In this document: piece by piece, positions 22,819-32,432 of the stretch
Layout: each line of letters begins with the position of its first letter
Position numbering within the stretch: position 1 is the first letter of the stretch
Origin: Osedax symbiont Rs1
GTDB lineage: Bacteria; Pseudomonadota; Gammaproteobacteria; Pseudomonadales; Balneatricaceae
NCBI GenBank assembly: GCA_000416275.1
Contig: ASZJ01000072.1
Span: 1 to 37,737 of the forward strand
Direction of reading: 5' to 3'
Length of the DNA: 37,737 bases
The notes under the pieces: model-generated
The model's database searches: none
What the model was told of the DNA's origin: nothing
The model's input: only the letters and a program-made list of their open reading frames with translations
Translations under genes and position numbers: made by a program

Positions 22819-23703
22819 ATGTTGTTTAGATCTTTTACTTTTTCTTGGTACTGCCTAATAGCAATCATTTCTACTGGTGCGCATAGTGCTGTTGATAATA
22901 AAGCGCCAGTGCTGACCTTTACCGCTATTCCCGATCAGGATCAACAGCAGTTGAAGTTGCGGTTTCAGCAAGTTGCAGATTATTTATCGGCAACTCTGCA
23001 GGTAAAAGTTAACTATATTCCAGTGAAGTCGTACGCCGCTGCAATTACTGCCTTTCGTAACAATCAAGTACAACTGGCCTGGTTTGGCGGCTTGTCAGGA
23101 GTGCGTGCGCGGCAGCTTGTGCGGGGTTCTCAGGCGATTGCGCAAGGGGTTGAAGACACCAAATTCAAGAGTTATTTTATCGCTCATCACAGTGTCAATA
23201 TTGCCCCGACTAAAGATTTTCCGCTAGGTATTATCAATAAAACATTTACCTTTGGCAGCAAAGGTTCTACCTCTGGGCGTTTGATGCCAGAATATTATAT
23301 CCGCCAAGCTTTAAAAGCTGCGCCTAAAGAGCTTTTTAAAACAGTAGGTTTTAGCGGCGATCACAGTTTGACGATTACTCAAGTGGCAGCGGGAGCTTAT
23401 CAGGTTGGGGTAGTTAATTACAAAGTGTGGCACAGCATGTTGGACGCTGGGAAAATTGATCTTAAAAAAGTCCAAGTCATTTGGCAAACCCCGGAGTATA
23501 CCGATTATCAATGGACCATTCGCGGCGATCTGGACAGCAAATTTGGGGTGGGTTTTGCCGCCAAAGTACAGCGCGCACTGCTTGCTATTAAAGACCCACA
23601 GCTGTTGAAGCAGTTTCCACGGAGCGGTTTTATCAAGGCCGAGAATCAAGATTACGCAGCGATCAAAAAAACCGCCATCTCCCTCGATCTGCTGCAGCCG
23701 TAA
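22819..23703 (+). CDS. PhnD-like ABC substrate-binding protein, putative selenate transporter
   Basis: The 294-aa periplasmic binding protein has an N-terminal signal peptide (cleavage near AHSA, residues 21-24) and a PhnD/PtxB-type fold. The blocks AIPDQDQQQL, VNYIPVKSYAAAITAFRNN, QLAWFGGLSGVRARQL, FGSKGSTSGRLMPEYYIRQ and VGFSGDHSLTI match what I recall of the putative selenate ABC transporter binding protein family (NCBIfam TIGR04553), rather than phosphonate PhnD proper. Anion contacts are probably in the GSKGSTSGR loop. It begins a three-gene operon with ATPase and permease at 6- and 5-nt spacing. No phosphonate lyase genes are nearby, which also speaks against phosphonate. The start lacks a clear ribosome site. 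Confidence 0.85.
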   Translation: MLFRSFTFSWYCLIAIISTGAHSAVDNKAPVLTFTAIPDQDQQQLKLRFQQVADYLSATLQVKVNYIPVKSYAAAITAFRNNQVQLAWFGGLSGVRARQLVRGSQAIAQGVEDTKFKSYFIAHHSVNIAPTKDFPLGIINKTFTFGSKGSTSGRLMPEYYIRQALKAAPKELFKTVGFSGDHSLTITQVAAGAYQVGVVNYKVWHSMLDAGKIDLKKVQVIWQTPEYTDYQWTIRGDLDSKFGVGFAAKVQRALLAIKDPQLLKQFPRSGFIKAENQDYAAIKKTAISLDLLQP

Positions 23704-23709
23704 ACTCTG

Positions 23710-24366
23710 ATGCGCCATTTATTTAAATTGACAGACTATTCTTTCAGCTACCCTGATCAGTCGGTGCTAGCGGAGGTTAGCCTGTCGATTGAACAGGGCG
23801 AAAAAGTGGCGATTGTCGGCCAAAGCGGGGCGGGTAAGTCAACCTTATTAAATGTACTCTATGCCCAGCAACCGGACCAAAGCGCTTATTGCGTGCAAGA
23901 TCGGCAGCTGATTTTCGGGCTGAGTTGCTATAATAATATATATTTAGCTAAGTTGGCTGAGCATACTGCGCTGCAAAATTTGCTGAATTTACTAAAGCCT
24001 AATCCGCGGGCGCTGCAAAAAATAACGGTGATTGCTCGGCAGTTGGCTATAGAGGATAAACTGCATATTTCAGTCAATAAACTCTCGGGTGGGCAGCAGC
24101 AGCGAGTTGCCGTCGCGCGGGCCTGCTATCAGCAAAAACCAGTATTTATAGGTGATGAACCGGTCTCGAATTTGGACGCGCTCAAGGCGCAGCAAGTCCT
24201 TGAAGTGATCTTAAACAGCCACCAAACTAGTATCATCGCCTTGCATGATCGGCATCTAGCCCTGCAGTACTTCGATCGTATAGTTGGGCTTAAAGCCGGA
24301 AAAATAGCCATAGACAAACCGGCCGCCAAGCTCTGCATCGATGATTTAGATCAGTTGTATTTGTAG
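23710..24366 (+). CDS. ABC transporter ATP-binding protein (PhnC-like)
   Basis: The 218-aa ATPase energises the importer. Walker A is GQSGAGKST (about residues 37-45), the Q-loop lies in AYCVQDRQLIFGLSCYNNIY, the signature is LSGGQQQRVAVARA, Walker B with the catalytic Glu is VFIGDEPVSNLDA, and the switch histidine is in IIALHDRHLAL. It is somewhat shorter than PhnC (about 250-260 aa), ending right after the core domain. It works with the binding protein before it and the permease after it. Confidence 0.9.
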   Translation: MRHLFKLTDYSFSYPDQSVLAEVSLSIEQGEKVAIVGQSGAGKSTLLNVLYAQQPDQSAYCVQDRQLIFGLSCYNNIYLAKLAEHTALQNLLNLLKPNPRALQKITVIARQLAIEDKLHISVNKLSGGQQQRVAVARACYQQKPVFIGDEPVSNLDALKAQQVLEVILNSHQTSIIALHDRHLALQYFDRIVGLKAGKIAIDKPAAKLCIDDLDQLYL

Positions 24367-24371
24367 TTAAG

Positions 24372-25952
24372 ATGCTTAATTTTAAAAAACACTCTCGTCA
24401 TCCAAACTCAAACAGCCACCAGTCCCATGACGGCGCCTTTAGCCATCCTGCTAAGAGTGTCAGTAGCGATGGCATAAGGTTAAGAAATTTTAGTCTGCTA
24501 ATACTGGCTGCCGGATTGCTGGTGAGCTTCTTTGCGGATGTGGAGGTGCATGCCTCAGAGCCTTGGTTGCATTTGCAATTGATGTTACAGGGCCTATTCA
24601 CTCCCAGCGTTAGCAACCCGCAGAGCTTGCTCTTAGACCTGTTGTATACCGTTGCAGTGGCTTTAATTGGGGTGAGTGTGTCAGTGGTTGCCGGTTTTCT
24701 GCTGTCGCTATGCTACGAGCACTACTTAGTTCGACTCTGTTGTGCCTTTTTTCGCGCTATTCATGAACTTTTTTGGGCGCTGATTTTCTTGCAGATATTC
24801 GGCCTGTCTGTCACCACGGCTATCTTAGCTATAGCGATCCCCTACGCTTGTACCTTTGCCCGAGTTTTCCATGATATTTACCAGCAGTCCCAGGTGAAAA
24901 TCACCCAGTTGAGCCAGATCAAACGCAGCAAAATTAGCTACTTTCTATACGTCCAATTACCGCAAACCCTACCGAAAATGCAATCGTATTTACGCTATCG
25001 TTTTGAGTGCGGCATTCGCACTAGTGCGGTGCTGGGTTTCGTCGGTTTGCCGACTATCGGCTTTCATTTAGAAACCGCATTTAAACAGGCCGATTACTCG
25101 TTCGCAGGAGCGTTGTTAATTGCATTCTACCTATTAATCGCCAGCATCAAATACTGGCTGAAATTGTATTTGCTACCTTTGTACTTAAGCATCGCTATCT
25201 ATGTGTTACCCAGTAGCGATTTTGTCAATGACAGTGAAAATATTTATCGGTTTTTTAGCAGTGATATTTGGCCAAGAGTAGTGCTTGGCGAAGGGTTGTC
25301 GGTACTGTCGATTATTTATCACTACAGCCAGTGGTTTGCTGCACTGTTTATGAGTCAAGGTGTGGCGGGAATCTTCAATACCTTGATGTTATCAATGATG
25401 GCGATTGCCGCGACCGCTGTCAGTTGCGTGGTAATGATTAGTATCATTGCCAGTATTGATCAGTACTGGTTAATGCAAAAGATTGCCAATAGCTTATTAC
25501 TGATTTTACGCTCCACTCCCGAGTACATATTGGCATTCGTGCTACTGCTGATTATCGGTCCCTCTATGCTGCCGGCGGTAGTGGCGCTGTCGATGCACAA
25601 TAGTGCTTTAATTAGCTTTTTATTACAGCGTAATCTAGAGGAAAAGTACCTGCGTAAAGCGACTGGTTTTAGTGACTATCTGTATAAAATACTACCGCAA
25701 ATATACCCTTATTTTATCTCACTACTGATGTATCGCGCCGAGATAATTCTCCGAGAAAGCGCTATTTTAGGGGTGTTAGGTGTTATGACATTAGGCTTTT
25801 ATATAGATTCCGCCTTTGAGGATCTGCGGTTTGATCGCGCTTTTGCGCTGCTGTTTATCACCGCGGTGCTGAATATATTGGTCGATCAGTTTTCCAGAAA
25901 AATGCAATTAAATTTTACCCAGCAAGGTATTCGAGTGCGCTCCCGAGACTAG
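24372..25952 (+). CDS. Fused double-domain ABC permease (PhnE-PhnE)
   Basis: The 526-aa protein contains two PhnE-like membrane domains in tandem. Each has the coupling-helix pattern followed by an IRTSAVLGFVGLPTIGF / LRESAILGVLGVMTLGF helix: the first at about residues 215-240, the second at about 460-485. The leading motifs are LPQTLPKMQSYLRYRFE and LPQIYPYFISLLMYRAE. An N-terminal soluble stretch of about 35 polar residues precedes the first membrane helix. A single fused chain would supply the whole channel, which fits the presence of only one permease gene. The fused form is, as I recall, usual in the putative selenate family. Confidence 0.88.
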   Translation: MLNFKKHSRHPNSNSHQSHDGAFSHPAKSVSSDGIRLRNFSLLILAAGLLVSFFADVEVHASEPWLHLQLMLQGLFTPSVSNPQSLLLDLLYTVAVALIGVSVSVVAGFLLSLCYEHYLVRLCCAFFRAIHELFWALIFLQIFGLSVTTAILAIAIPYACTFARVFHDIYQQSQVKITQLSQIKRSKISYFLYVQLPQTLPKMQSYLRYRFECGIRTSAVLGFVGLPTIGFHLETAFKQADYSFAGALLIAFYLLIASIKYWLKLYLLPLYLSIAIYVLPSSDFVNDSENIYRFFSSDIWPRVVLGEGLSVLSIIYHYSQWFAALFMSQGVAGIFNTLMLSMMAIAATAVSCVVMISIIASIDQYWLMQKIANSLLLILRSTPEYILAFVLLLIIGPSMLPAVVALSMHNSALISFLLQRNLEEKYLRKATGFSDYLYKILPQIYPYFISLLMYRAEIILRESAILGVLGVMTLGFYIDSAFEDLRFDRAFALLFITAVLNILVDQFSRKMQLNFTQQGIRVRSRD

Positions 25953-26216
25953 CCAGCGTCATCTAACGTGCCGCTCTATGGTTTTTCGATGAGCTTAGGA
26001 TAGCTTCTCTAGCGGCGCTATTTGCGCAAGTGAGCTACGCGGTTAATTGACCGAGCAGCAAAAATATTCATAGCGCGGCTATATATTGATGCTCAACATT
26101 AGAGTAATCTTTGAGCAAATCCAATTGTTTATCTGTCAACACTGGGTTGGCGAATTTTTTTCATCGACGCTATCTAATCACATCTATAGTTTACCGTGAC
26201 AAATTATCGAGGGCCA

Positions 26217-27419
26217 ATGAACACTCAAAATTCGGCTGTTATTAAGCCGCACATCGCTATTCTCATCATGCTGTCAGCGCTGGGGCCTGTCGCCTTAAAT
26301 ATTTTCCTTCCATCGATGCCGAATCTCACTGAGTCTTTGCGTACCAGTTATGATATATCGCAGCTAACCCTTACCTTGTACTTAGTGGCCACCGCTTTAT
26401 CGCAGCTTATTTTAGGGCCGCTATCAGACAAGTATGGCCGCAGGCCAATTATCTTAGCCGGCGTCGCGGTCTATATAGTGGCAAGTTTTAGCTGTGCTTT
26501 TGCCGTTAATATTGAACAGTTGATTATCGGCCGTATTTTTCAAGCGGCAGGTGGTTGTGCGGGGCTAGTGGTAACCAGAGCGATGGTTCGCGATTTGTAC
26601 GATCAAAATAAGGCGACCAGTATTCTCGGTTACATGACCATGATTATGGCAATCGCGCCGATGATGTCCCCTATTATCGGCGGGTACTTAGATCAGTGGT
26701 CAAGTTGGCGCGCCAGCTTCTATTTGGTCTCAGTGTTGGGTTTGATGGTGTTTATGTTGAGTTTTAATAAACTGCACGAGACTAACCATCAGCTAGTTGC
26801 AGACATGAAACTGGGTAATATTATCGCTAAATACCGGCTGTTAATCGTGCAGCGGCAGTATCTAGGCTATGTGCTAGGCACATCCTTTGGCTCGGCGGTG
26901 TTCTTTGCCTTTATTGCCGGCGCTCCCTTTTATGCCACCAAGGTGTTAGGTTTGCAGCCGAGTGAATACGGTTTTTACTTTATAATGGTCTCGTGCGGGT
27001 ATATGTCAGGTAACTTTATTTCCGGACGTTTTGCCACTCGGCTCTGCGGGCGGTTAATGTTGAAAATGTCGAGTGTAGTTTTGACACTGGGCATCTGCGT
27101 GCTTATTTATTTCAGCTATATCGGTTATGATCATCCCGCCTACCTGTTTATTCCAATGTCACTAGTCGCTTGTTCTAATGGTATTGCTATCCCCAATGGT
27201 ATGTCGGGGGCGATAAGTGCTGTGCCTAAATTAGCGGGGACAGCCTCGGGTTTAGCTGGATTTATGCAAATATCACTAGGGGCAGCCATCACTTTTATCG
27301 TCGGCTATTTTCACAATGGCACAGCGACTCCGATGGTGGTTTGTATGGTGGTGAGTGCGATTTTTTCAGTGCTGTTTTTTATGTTGATGGTGCAAGATGA
27401 GTCAGAAAAAATATCTTAA
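26217..27419 (+). CDS. MFS multidrug exporter, Bcr/CflA family
   Basis: The 400-aa protein has twelve predicted membrane segments. The N-terminal half shows the 12-TMS drug:H+ antiporter pattern: ALNIFLPSMPNL in TM1, the loop motif GPLSDKYGRRPIILAG between TM2 and TM3, and TRAMVRDLYD following TM4. GYMTMIMAIAPMMSPIIGGYL is the Bcr/CflA motif C. It probably exports drugs or sulfonamide, bicyclomycin or dipeptide-like compounds across the inner membrane. I place the start at ATG 26217 with GAGG just upstream; an in-frame GTG at 26196 would add seven residues. It stands alone, 264 bp after the ABC permease. Confidence 0.9.
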   Translation: MNTQNSAVIKPHIAILIMLSALGPVALNIFLPSMPNLTESLRTSYDISQLTLTLYLVATALSQLILGPLSDKYGRRPIILAGVAVYIVASFSCAFAVNIEQLIIGRIFQAAGGCAGLVVTRAMVRDLYDQNKATSILGYMTMIMAIAPMMSPIIGGYLDQWSSWRASFYLVSVLGLMVFMLSFNKLHETNHQLVADMKLGNIIAKYRLLIVQRQYLGYVLGTSFGSAVFFAFIAGAPFYATKVLGLQPSEYGFYFIMVSCGYMSGNFISGRFATRLCGRLMLKMSSVVLTLGICVLIYFSYIGYDHPAYLFIPMSLVACSNGIAIPNGMSGAISAVPKLAGTASGLAGFMQISLGAAITFIVGYFHNGTATPMVVCMVVSAIFSVLFFMLMVQDESEKIS

Positions 27420-27499
27420 GTGAAAAATGATTGCTGAAGATAATCCTTCGCTATTTTTCTTAGGATACTGTACGAATTTCGATCTAAAACTTAAGTAGT

Positions 27500-27517
27500 A
27501 CCTGAATCCGTGACTGT
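27500..27517. repeat. Repeat family A end fragment, inverted
   Basis: acctgaatccgtgactg is the complement of the right end of the 6261-6422 element. Similarity fades within about 40 bp, so this is a truncated copy. It lies 43 bp before the alpha-2-macroglobulin ATG, in its promoter or leader region. Confidence 0.6.
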
Positions 27518-27559
27518 AGTTATGCAGAGGTCTCAGTGTTTTTATTCATGGAGTAATGT

Positions 27560-30500
27560 ATGAGAGTTGTATCGGCAATCGTGGTTAGCGCGCTGTTGTT
27601 TTTAAGTGCGTTGGCCGGCCCATCACTATTAGCAGCAAGCCAAGTTGCTCCTAACCGAGTACTAGATATTAGCGTGCAAAGTATTGAGGGTAGAATTGCC
27701 GCCGCGATTACTTTTTCAATGCCGGTGAAAGGAGATATTAACTTAGATCAGTGGCTAAATATTGAAGAGCAGAGCGGTGCAAGTGTAACCGGTAGCTGGA
27801 TTCTTGATGACAAAGGTGAAACGCTATATTTTACCAATATAGAGCCAGAGCACTCCTATAATATCAGCGTCAAAAAAGGTCTGCCGCTGGTTGATTGGCA
27901 ATTGCTGGATAGTGGAAAAAGTAGCACAATTACTGTGGATGCTATCACGCCGATGCTTGGCTTCGCTGGAAATGGAAATTTATTAGCGGACACCCTGGCG
28001 GATGGGCTGCCGGTTATCTCTGTTAATGCCGGGGATGTAGACGTCGATTTTTATCGCATACCAGACAAATTATTAGTGGCTTTTTTAACGAATAATACCC
28101 GTCGTGGACAGCAAAATTTTTGGCAAATAGAGTCATATATAAAAAATCTTGAACTGGTTTATACTGCCAGATTCGATTTAAAATTACATAAGAATCAAAC
28201 TGCAACTAGTTATCTACCGATTAAAGACATCGCTCCGCTACAGCAGCAAGGAGTTTACGTTGCGATCATGCGCAAGACCGGTGAGTACCGATATTCTTAT
28301 CCATCGACGTGGTTTGCCAGCAGCGATTTAGGAATCCATTTACGCATATACCCCGATAAAACCGATGTTAACGTCAATAGTTTAGCAACCGCTGAACCTA
28401 AATCCAAAGTCCGTTTACGGCTGCTTGATGCATCGGGCAAAGAACTCGACGAACAGTTTACCGATGCCAAGGGCGCGGCTAGTTTTGAGCAATACAAGTT
28501 GGATAAGGCGAGCCTTTTATTAGCGACCCAAGGTGGCCATACAGCGATTGTTAGGCTCTTTGGGCCGACGTTAGACCTGTCTGAATTTCCGGTTTCAGGG
28601 ATCGAAAATAAGGCCCAGCGTTTGTTCTTCTTCGCCGAGAGGGATTTATACCGCCCGGGCGAATTGATGCGGATCAGCGCGTTACTACGAGATAGCGATG
28701 GTCAGCTAATGCCTGCGCAGGTGATAACCTTTAAGCTGCAGCAACCCGATGGAAAAATAGCCAGTGAACAGCGCCTAACAGCTAATGCGCTAGGCTATTA
28801 CATTAGTGAATGGCAGCTGCCAAAGGACGCAGCTACTAGTCAATGGTCGATCATTGCCAGTATTCCAGGGCAGGCTGATACTAGATATGATGTTCAAGTT
28901 GAAGAGTTTTTGCCCGAGCGAATGGAGCTAGAATTAGTCACTGAGCAATACCTAAAAGCTGACCAAGATTTCAATGTCCAAGTTAATGGCAGCTATTTGT
29001 ACGGTGCTCCCGCAGCCGAGAATACGTTGCAGAGCGAAGTGATTACCAGTATCGCCGCACATCCTTTCAAAAATTTTGCAGAGTATCACTTTGCCAACCC
29101 ACAGCAAACCGCGTTTAATAATCGCAGTCAAAATGGCGACATAAAGCTGAATAGCCAAGGTGAATATAAGTTTACGTTTGCCACTAAGGTGCGAAAAGCA
29201 GCGACCCCTCTACAGATAAAACTGTTCGCAAGTTTATTAGATAGCGGCGGTCGTCCTGTTAGCAGGGCCGTTAGTAGCTATGCGTTGCCCAGCGAAAATT
29301 TAGTCGGTATTAGACCGCTGTTTGCCGATGATACTGCGCCTTATGACAGTAGCGCGACTTTTGAAATTATTCTCAGCGAAGGTCAGAAAAAGCTAGCGGC
29401 GCAGGGATTAAAAATAACTCTGATCAGAGAGAGACGAGACTATCACTGGCGCTACACTAGCAGCGAAGGCTGGAAATCCGATTACACGGAAAGTCACTAT
29501 AGCGTCTTCAACTCAGTAATTGACTTAAAAGCGGGGCAGGGGCAGCAATTGTCGTTGCCGGTTGATTGGGGGCACTATCGTCTAGAAGTGTTTAATCCAG
29601 CGACCAAGTTAGTTACTGGCTATAAGTTTAGAGCGGGCTGGAGTGCAGATGAGACCGTAATGGCGGGCCGTCCCGATAGAATCGGTTTGGCGCTTAATCA
29701 ACAGCGCTATAAAGTCGGCGATGTTGTCAGCGTTGAAATAAAAGCACCGGCGGCGGGTCGGGGTTATTTGCTGGTTGAGTCTGATAAGGCGTTACATAGA
29801 CAGCTGATCGATATTCCCGCAGAGGGCGGAAAAGTTACATTTACAGTGCAGCAAGAATGGAGCGAACACAACTTATACGTCTCGGTATTATTGATCCAAC
29901 CCGGTCAAAGTAGAGCAGAAAAATTACCTCGAAGAATGATGGGAGTGATACCGCTCAGGCTGGATAGAGAAGCGCGGAAGTTACAGGTTGAGATTAATTC
30001 AGCGACTGAAATTCGTCCCAATACCGAACTGACAGTACCTATCAAAGTGTCAGTTAAGCAGGGCGAAGAAGGTTCGCCGGCTGCTAAGCTGCCCAGCAAA
30101 GTGCAGGTAACCTTAGCGGCAGTGGATGTCGGTGTATTGAATATATCGAAATTCAACACGCCAGATCCCTTTAGCGGCTTTTTTCAGCAGCGCGCTTATT
30201 CGGTGATCGCCAGGGACAGTTACGCTGATCTGATCGCAGCAGATAAAGGCGTGTTAGCGACCATAAAGTTTGGTGGCGATGGTGATGTAGAACAAAACGG
30301 TGCCACTGATCCGGATGTGCAAATAGTCTCGCTATTTTCGGGCGTAGTCGAGGTTGATGCGCAGGGGAATGCTCAAGTTAAACTATCGATACCCGATTTT
30401 AATGGTCGATTGCGCTTAATGGCGGTGGCCTTTTCGGCACAGAGCTTTGGCTCAGCAGAAAAAGATTTACAAGTGGCCGATCCGATCGTCGCGCAATTAA

Positions 30501-32410
30501 ACAAACCCCGGTTTTTACGGGCGGGAGATAAGTCACTATTTTCTATAGATCTGAACAACGTCTCGAATAGTGCGCAAGCAATTGAACTTAATTTAGTGCT
30601 GGCAACCGGCTTGCACTTAGTGGCAGAAAATAGCGAAAATAGCCAGCAGAAAACGCTGAGTATCCAGCTGGCTAAAGGGCAGAAAAAAGTACTGTATTTC
30701 CCCGTGCAAGCCAGTGCTGAATTCAAGACCGTGGCGATCGATTTAAGTTTAAGCAATGTGCTGGTGGCGCCTTCAGCAGAGCCGGTTACGCTCAAGCGAC
30801 ACTGGCAGCTTACGATCAAGCCCGCATGGTCAATCTCCAATTTACAGTGGCAGACAGCACTCGGCAAAGGTGAGAAACTCTCGCTTAGCGCTAAAGAGTT
30901 TAGTCAGCTGGTCTCTAAGGGAGTCAAAGGACAGTTAAATGTTGCCAGCCAGCCGCCGCTAGATATCGCCAGTCATTTACGAGCGCTGAAAGCTTACCCA
31001 TACGGCTGTCTAGAACAGACCACTAGCGGGGTTTTTCCACAGTTGTATAGCAATGATCAGCTATTATTAAAGTTGGGCATTAAAGGCAGTGATGCACAGG
31101 CGAGAAATCGTGCGATAAATTTGGCTATACAACGTTTGCAATCAATGCAGAGAGGGAGCGGAGGCTTTGGTCTCTGGTCTAATCAGAGTCCTGAAGAGCA
31201 CTGGTTAACGGTTTATGTGTTAGATTTTTTACTGCGCGCCCAAAAATCTGGTTACCAAGTGCCGGCCGATAATTTAAAAAAGGCCATGCAGCGCGTAGCT
31301 ATCTACTTGCGTAGTCCGAATAAAATTAGCAGCTATCATGGAGAAGTGAATAGCGAAACGAAGTTTGCGGTACGCGCCTATGCCGCTCAAGTCTTGTCTA
31401 GATACAATCAAGCGCCTCTTTCGACGCTGCGCAATCTCTATGATCGAAGAACTTCGAATGCTACGCCAATGGCGCTATTACAATTGGGCTTGGCACTGCA
31501 AAAAGCGGGTGATCATAAACGTGCAGACAGTGCTATCAGAGAGGCGGTAGCTGACGTTGATGATTTTGCAGAGGGGCATATTTATTACTCATCTAAAGTT
31601 AGAGATCTGGCGCTGTCTGGTTTTTGGCTATTAGAGGCAAAAGCGGATATTAGCCTGTGGCGACCACTGTTATTAGCACTGGTTGATGAGTTAAAAGGCA
31701 GGCAGTGGTTAAGTACTCAAGAGCGCAATGCTTTATTCTTAATTGGCCGGGAGTTACAAGCGCAACAAGGTTCGAATATGCAGCTAGCTTGGGAGGTTGA
31801 TAGTCAGCAATTTGATCAGCAGCTACAACGCTTGCAGTTAGTTTTAGGCAGTGATGATTTGCAGCACTCTGTCAGCTTGCAAAATAAAGGCGACATGCCG
31901 GTATATGTCAATTTGCGGGTGTCAGGCTATCAAAAAACTGCACCTGAACCGATCAGTAACCGCATCCAAGTGCAGCGAAACTATTATGATATTGAGGGAC
32001 GTCCTTTTACTGATACTCAGATTCGCAGCGGTGAAAAATTAATCGTTGAACTACTAGTGACGGCACAAGAGCACTTGCGGCATGCGATCATCGTGGACTT
32101 ACTACCTGCAGGTTTGGAAATAGAAAACCAAAATTTAGCGGATAGCTACGACCAAAGTAATCTAAAAGTGATGGGAACCTCGATCTCTGAATTAATGTAC
32201 GGTTTGCCGGTTGAGTATCAGGAATATCGCGATGATAGATTTGTCATGGCCTTAGATTTACCGCGGACCAAGGTCAAAATTTATTACTTAGTACGTGCGG
32301 TGTCTGCAGGTGACTACCAAATACCACCGACCTTCGCTGAAGATATGTATCGACCTGAAATTCGTCATCAAGGCGAATCTTCAGGAATGCTAAAGGTTTT
32401 ACCTAGGTAA
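27560..32410 (+). CDS. yfhM: Bacterial alpha-2-macroglobulin (YfhM-like)
   Basis: This 1616-aa envelope protein is a protease trap thought to guard the periplasm. A signal peptide (residues 1-26, ending SLLAA) has no cysteine for lipidation, unlike E. coli YfhM. Macroglobulin domains follow: FFAERDLYRPGELMRIS (about 350-370) and DVQVEEFLPERMELEL (about 445-460) are typical. The bait and ANA-like region lies around 780-980. The thioester motif YPYGCLEQTTSG has Cys1150 and Gln1153 intact, so covalent trapping is predicted. A complement-like helical domain then runs to about 1400, and a receptor-like end finishes the chain. GGAG 6 nt before ATG is a good start. It is 22 bp upstream of the PBP1C gene, the conserved pairing in Proteobacteria. 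Confidence 0.93.
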   Translation: MRVVSAIVVSALLFLSALAGPSLLAASQVAPNRVLDISVQSIEGRIAAAITFSMPVKGDINLDQWLNIEEQSGASVTGSWILDDKGETLYFTNIEPEHSYNISVKKGLPLVDWQLLDSGKSSTITVDAITPMLGFAGNGNLLADTLADGLPVISVNAGDVDVDFYRIPDKLLVAFLTNNTRRGQQNFWQIESYIKNLELVYTARFDLKLHKNQTATSYLPIKDIAPLQQQGVYVAIMRKTGEYRYSYPSTWFASSDLGIHLRIYPDKTDVNVNSLATAEPKSKVRLRLLDASGKELDEQFTDAKGAASFEQYKLDKASLLLATQGGHTAIVRLFGPTLDLSEFPVSGIENKAQRLFFFAERDLYRPGELMRISALLRDSDGQLMPAQVITFKLQQPDGKIASEQRLTANALGYYISEWQLPKDAATSQWSIIASIPGQADTRYDVQVEEFLPERMELELVTEQYLKADQDFNVQVNGSYLYGAPAAENTLQSEVITSIAAHPFKNFAEYHFANPQQTAFNNRSQNGDIKLNSQGEYKFTFATKVRKAATPLQIKLFASLLDSGGRPVSRAVSSYALPSENLVGIRPLFADDTAPYDSSATFEIILSEGQKKLAAQGLKITLIRERRDYHWRYTSSEGWKSDYTESHYSVFNSVIDLKAGQGQQLSLPVDWGHYRLEVFNPATKLVTGYKFRAGWSADETVMAGRPDRIGLALNQQRYKVGDVVSVEIKAPAAGRGYLLVESDKALHRQLIDIPAEGGKVTFTVQQEWSEHNLYVSVLLIQPGQSRAEKLPRRMMGVIPLRLDREARKLQVEINSATEIRPNTELTVPIKVSVKQGEEGSPAAKLPSKVQVTLAAVDVGVLNISKFNTPDPFSGFFQQRAYSVIARDSYADLIAADKGVLATIKFGGDGDVEQNGATDPDVQIVSLFSGVVEVDAQGNAQVKLSIPDFNGRLRLMAVAFSAQSFGSAEKDLQVADPIVAQLNKPRFLRAGDKSLFSIDLNNVSNSAQAIELNLVLATGLHLVAENSENSQQKTLSIQLAKGQKKVLYFPVQASAEFKTVAIDLSLSNVLVAPSAEPVTLKRHWQLTIKPAWSISNLQWQTALGKGEKLSLSAKEFSQLVSKGVKGQLNVASQPPLDIASHLRALKAYPYGCLEQTTSGVFPQLYSNDQLLLKLGIKGSDAQARNRAINLAIQRLQSMQRGSGGFGLWSNQSPEEHWLTVYVLDFLLRAQKSGYQVPADNLKKAMQRVAIYLRSPNKISSYHGEVNSETKFAVRAYAAQVLSRYNQAPLSTLRNLYDRRTSNATPMALLQLGLALQKAGDHKRADSAIREAVADVDDFAEGHIYYSSKVRDLALSGFWLLEAKADISLWRPLLLALVDELKGRQWLSTQERNALFLIGRELQAQQGSNMQLAWEVDSQQFDQQLQRLQLVLGSDDLQHSVSLQNKGDMPVYVNLRVSGYQKTAPEPISNRIQVQRNYYDIEGRPFTDTQIRSGEKLIVELLVTAQEHLRHAIIVDLLPAGLEIENQNLADSYDQSNLKVMGTSISELMYGLPVEYQEYRDDRFVMALDLPRTKVKIYYLVRAVSAGDYQIPPTFAEDMYRPEIRHQGESSGMLKVLPR

Positions 32411-32432
32411 TGAACAACAGAGCAGCTAGCGG

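Noticed and set aside
30373-30867. A 164-aa antisense frame inside the alpha-2-macroglobulin gene
   Set aside because: It lies wholly opposite conserved macroglobulin coding sequence and its composition is that of a shadow frame.
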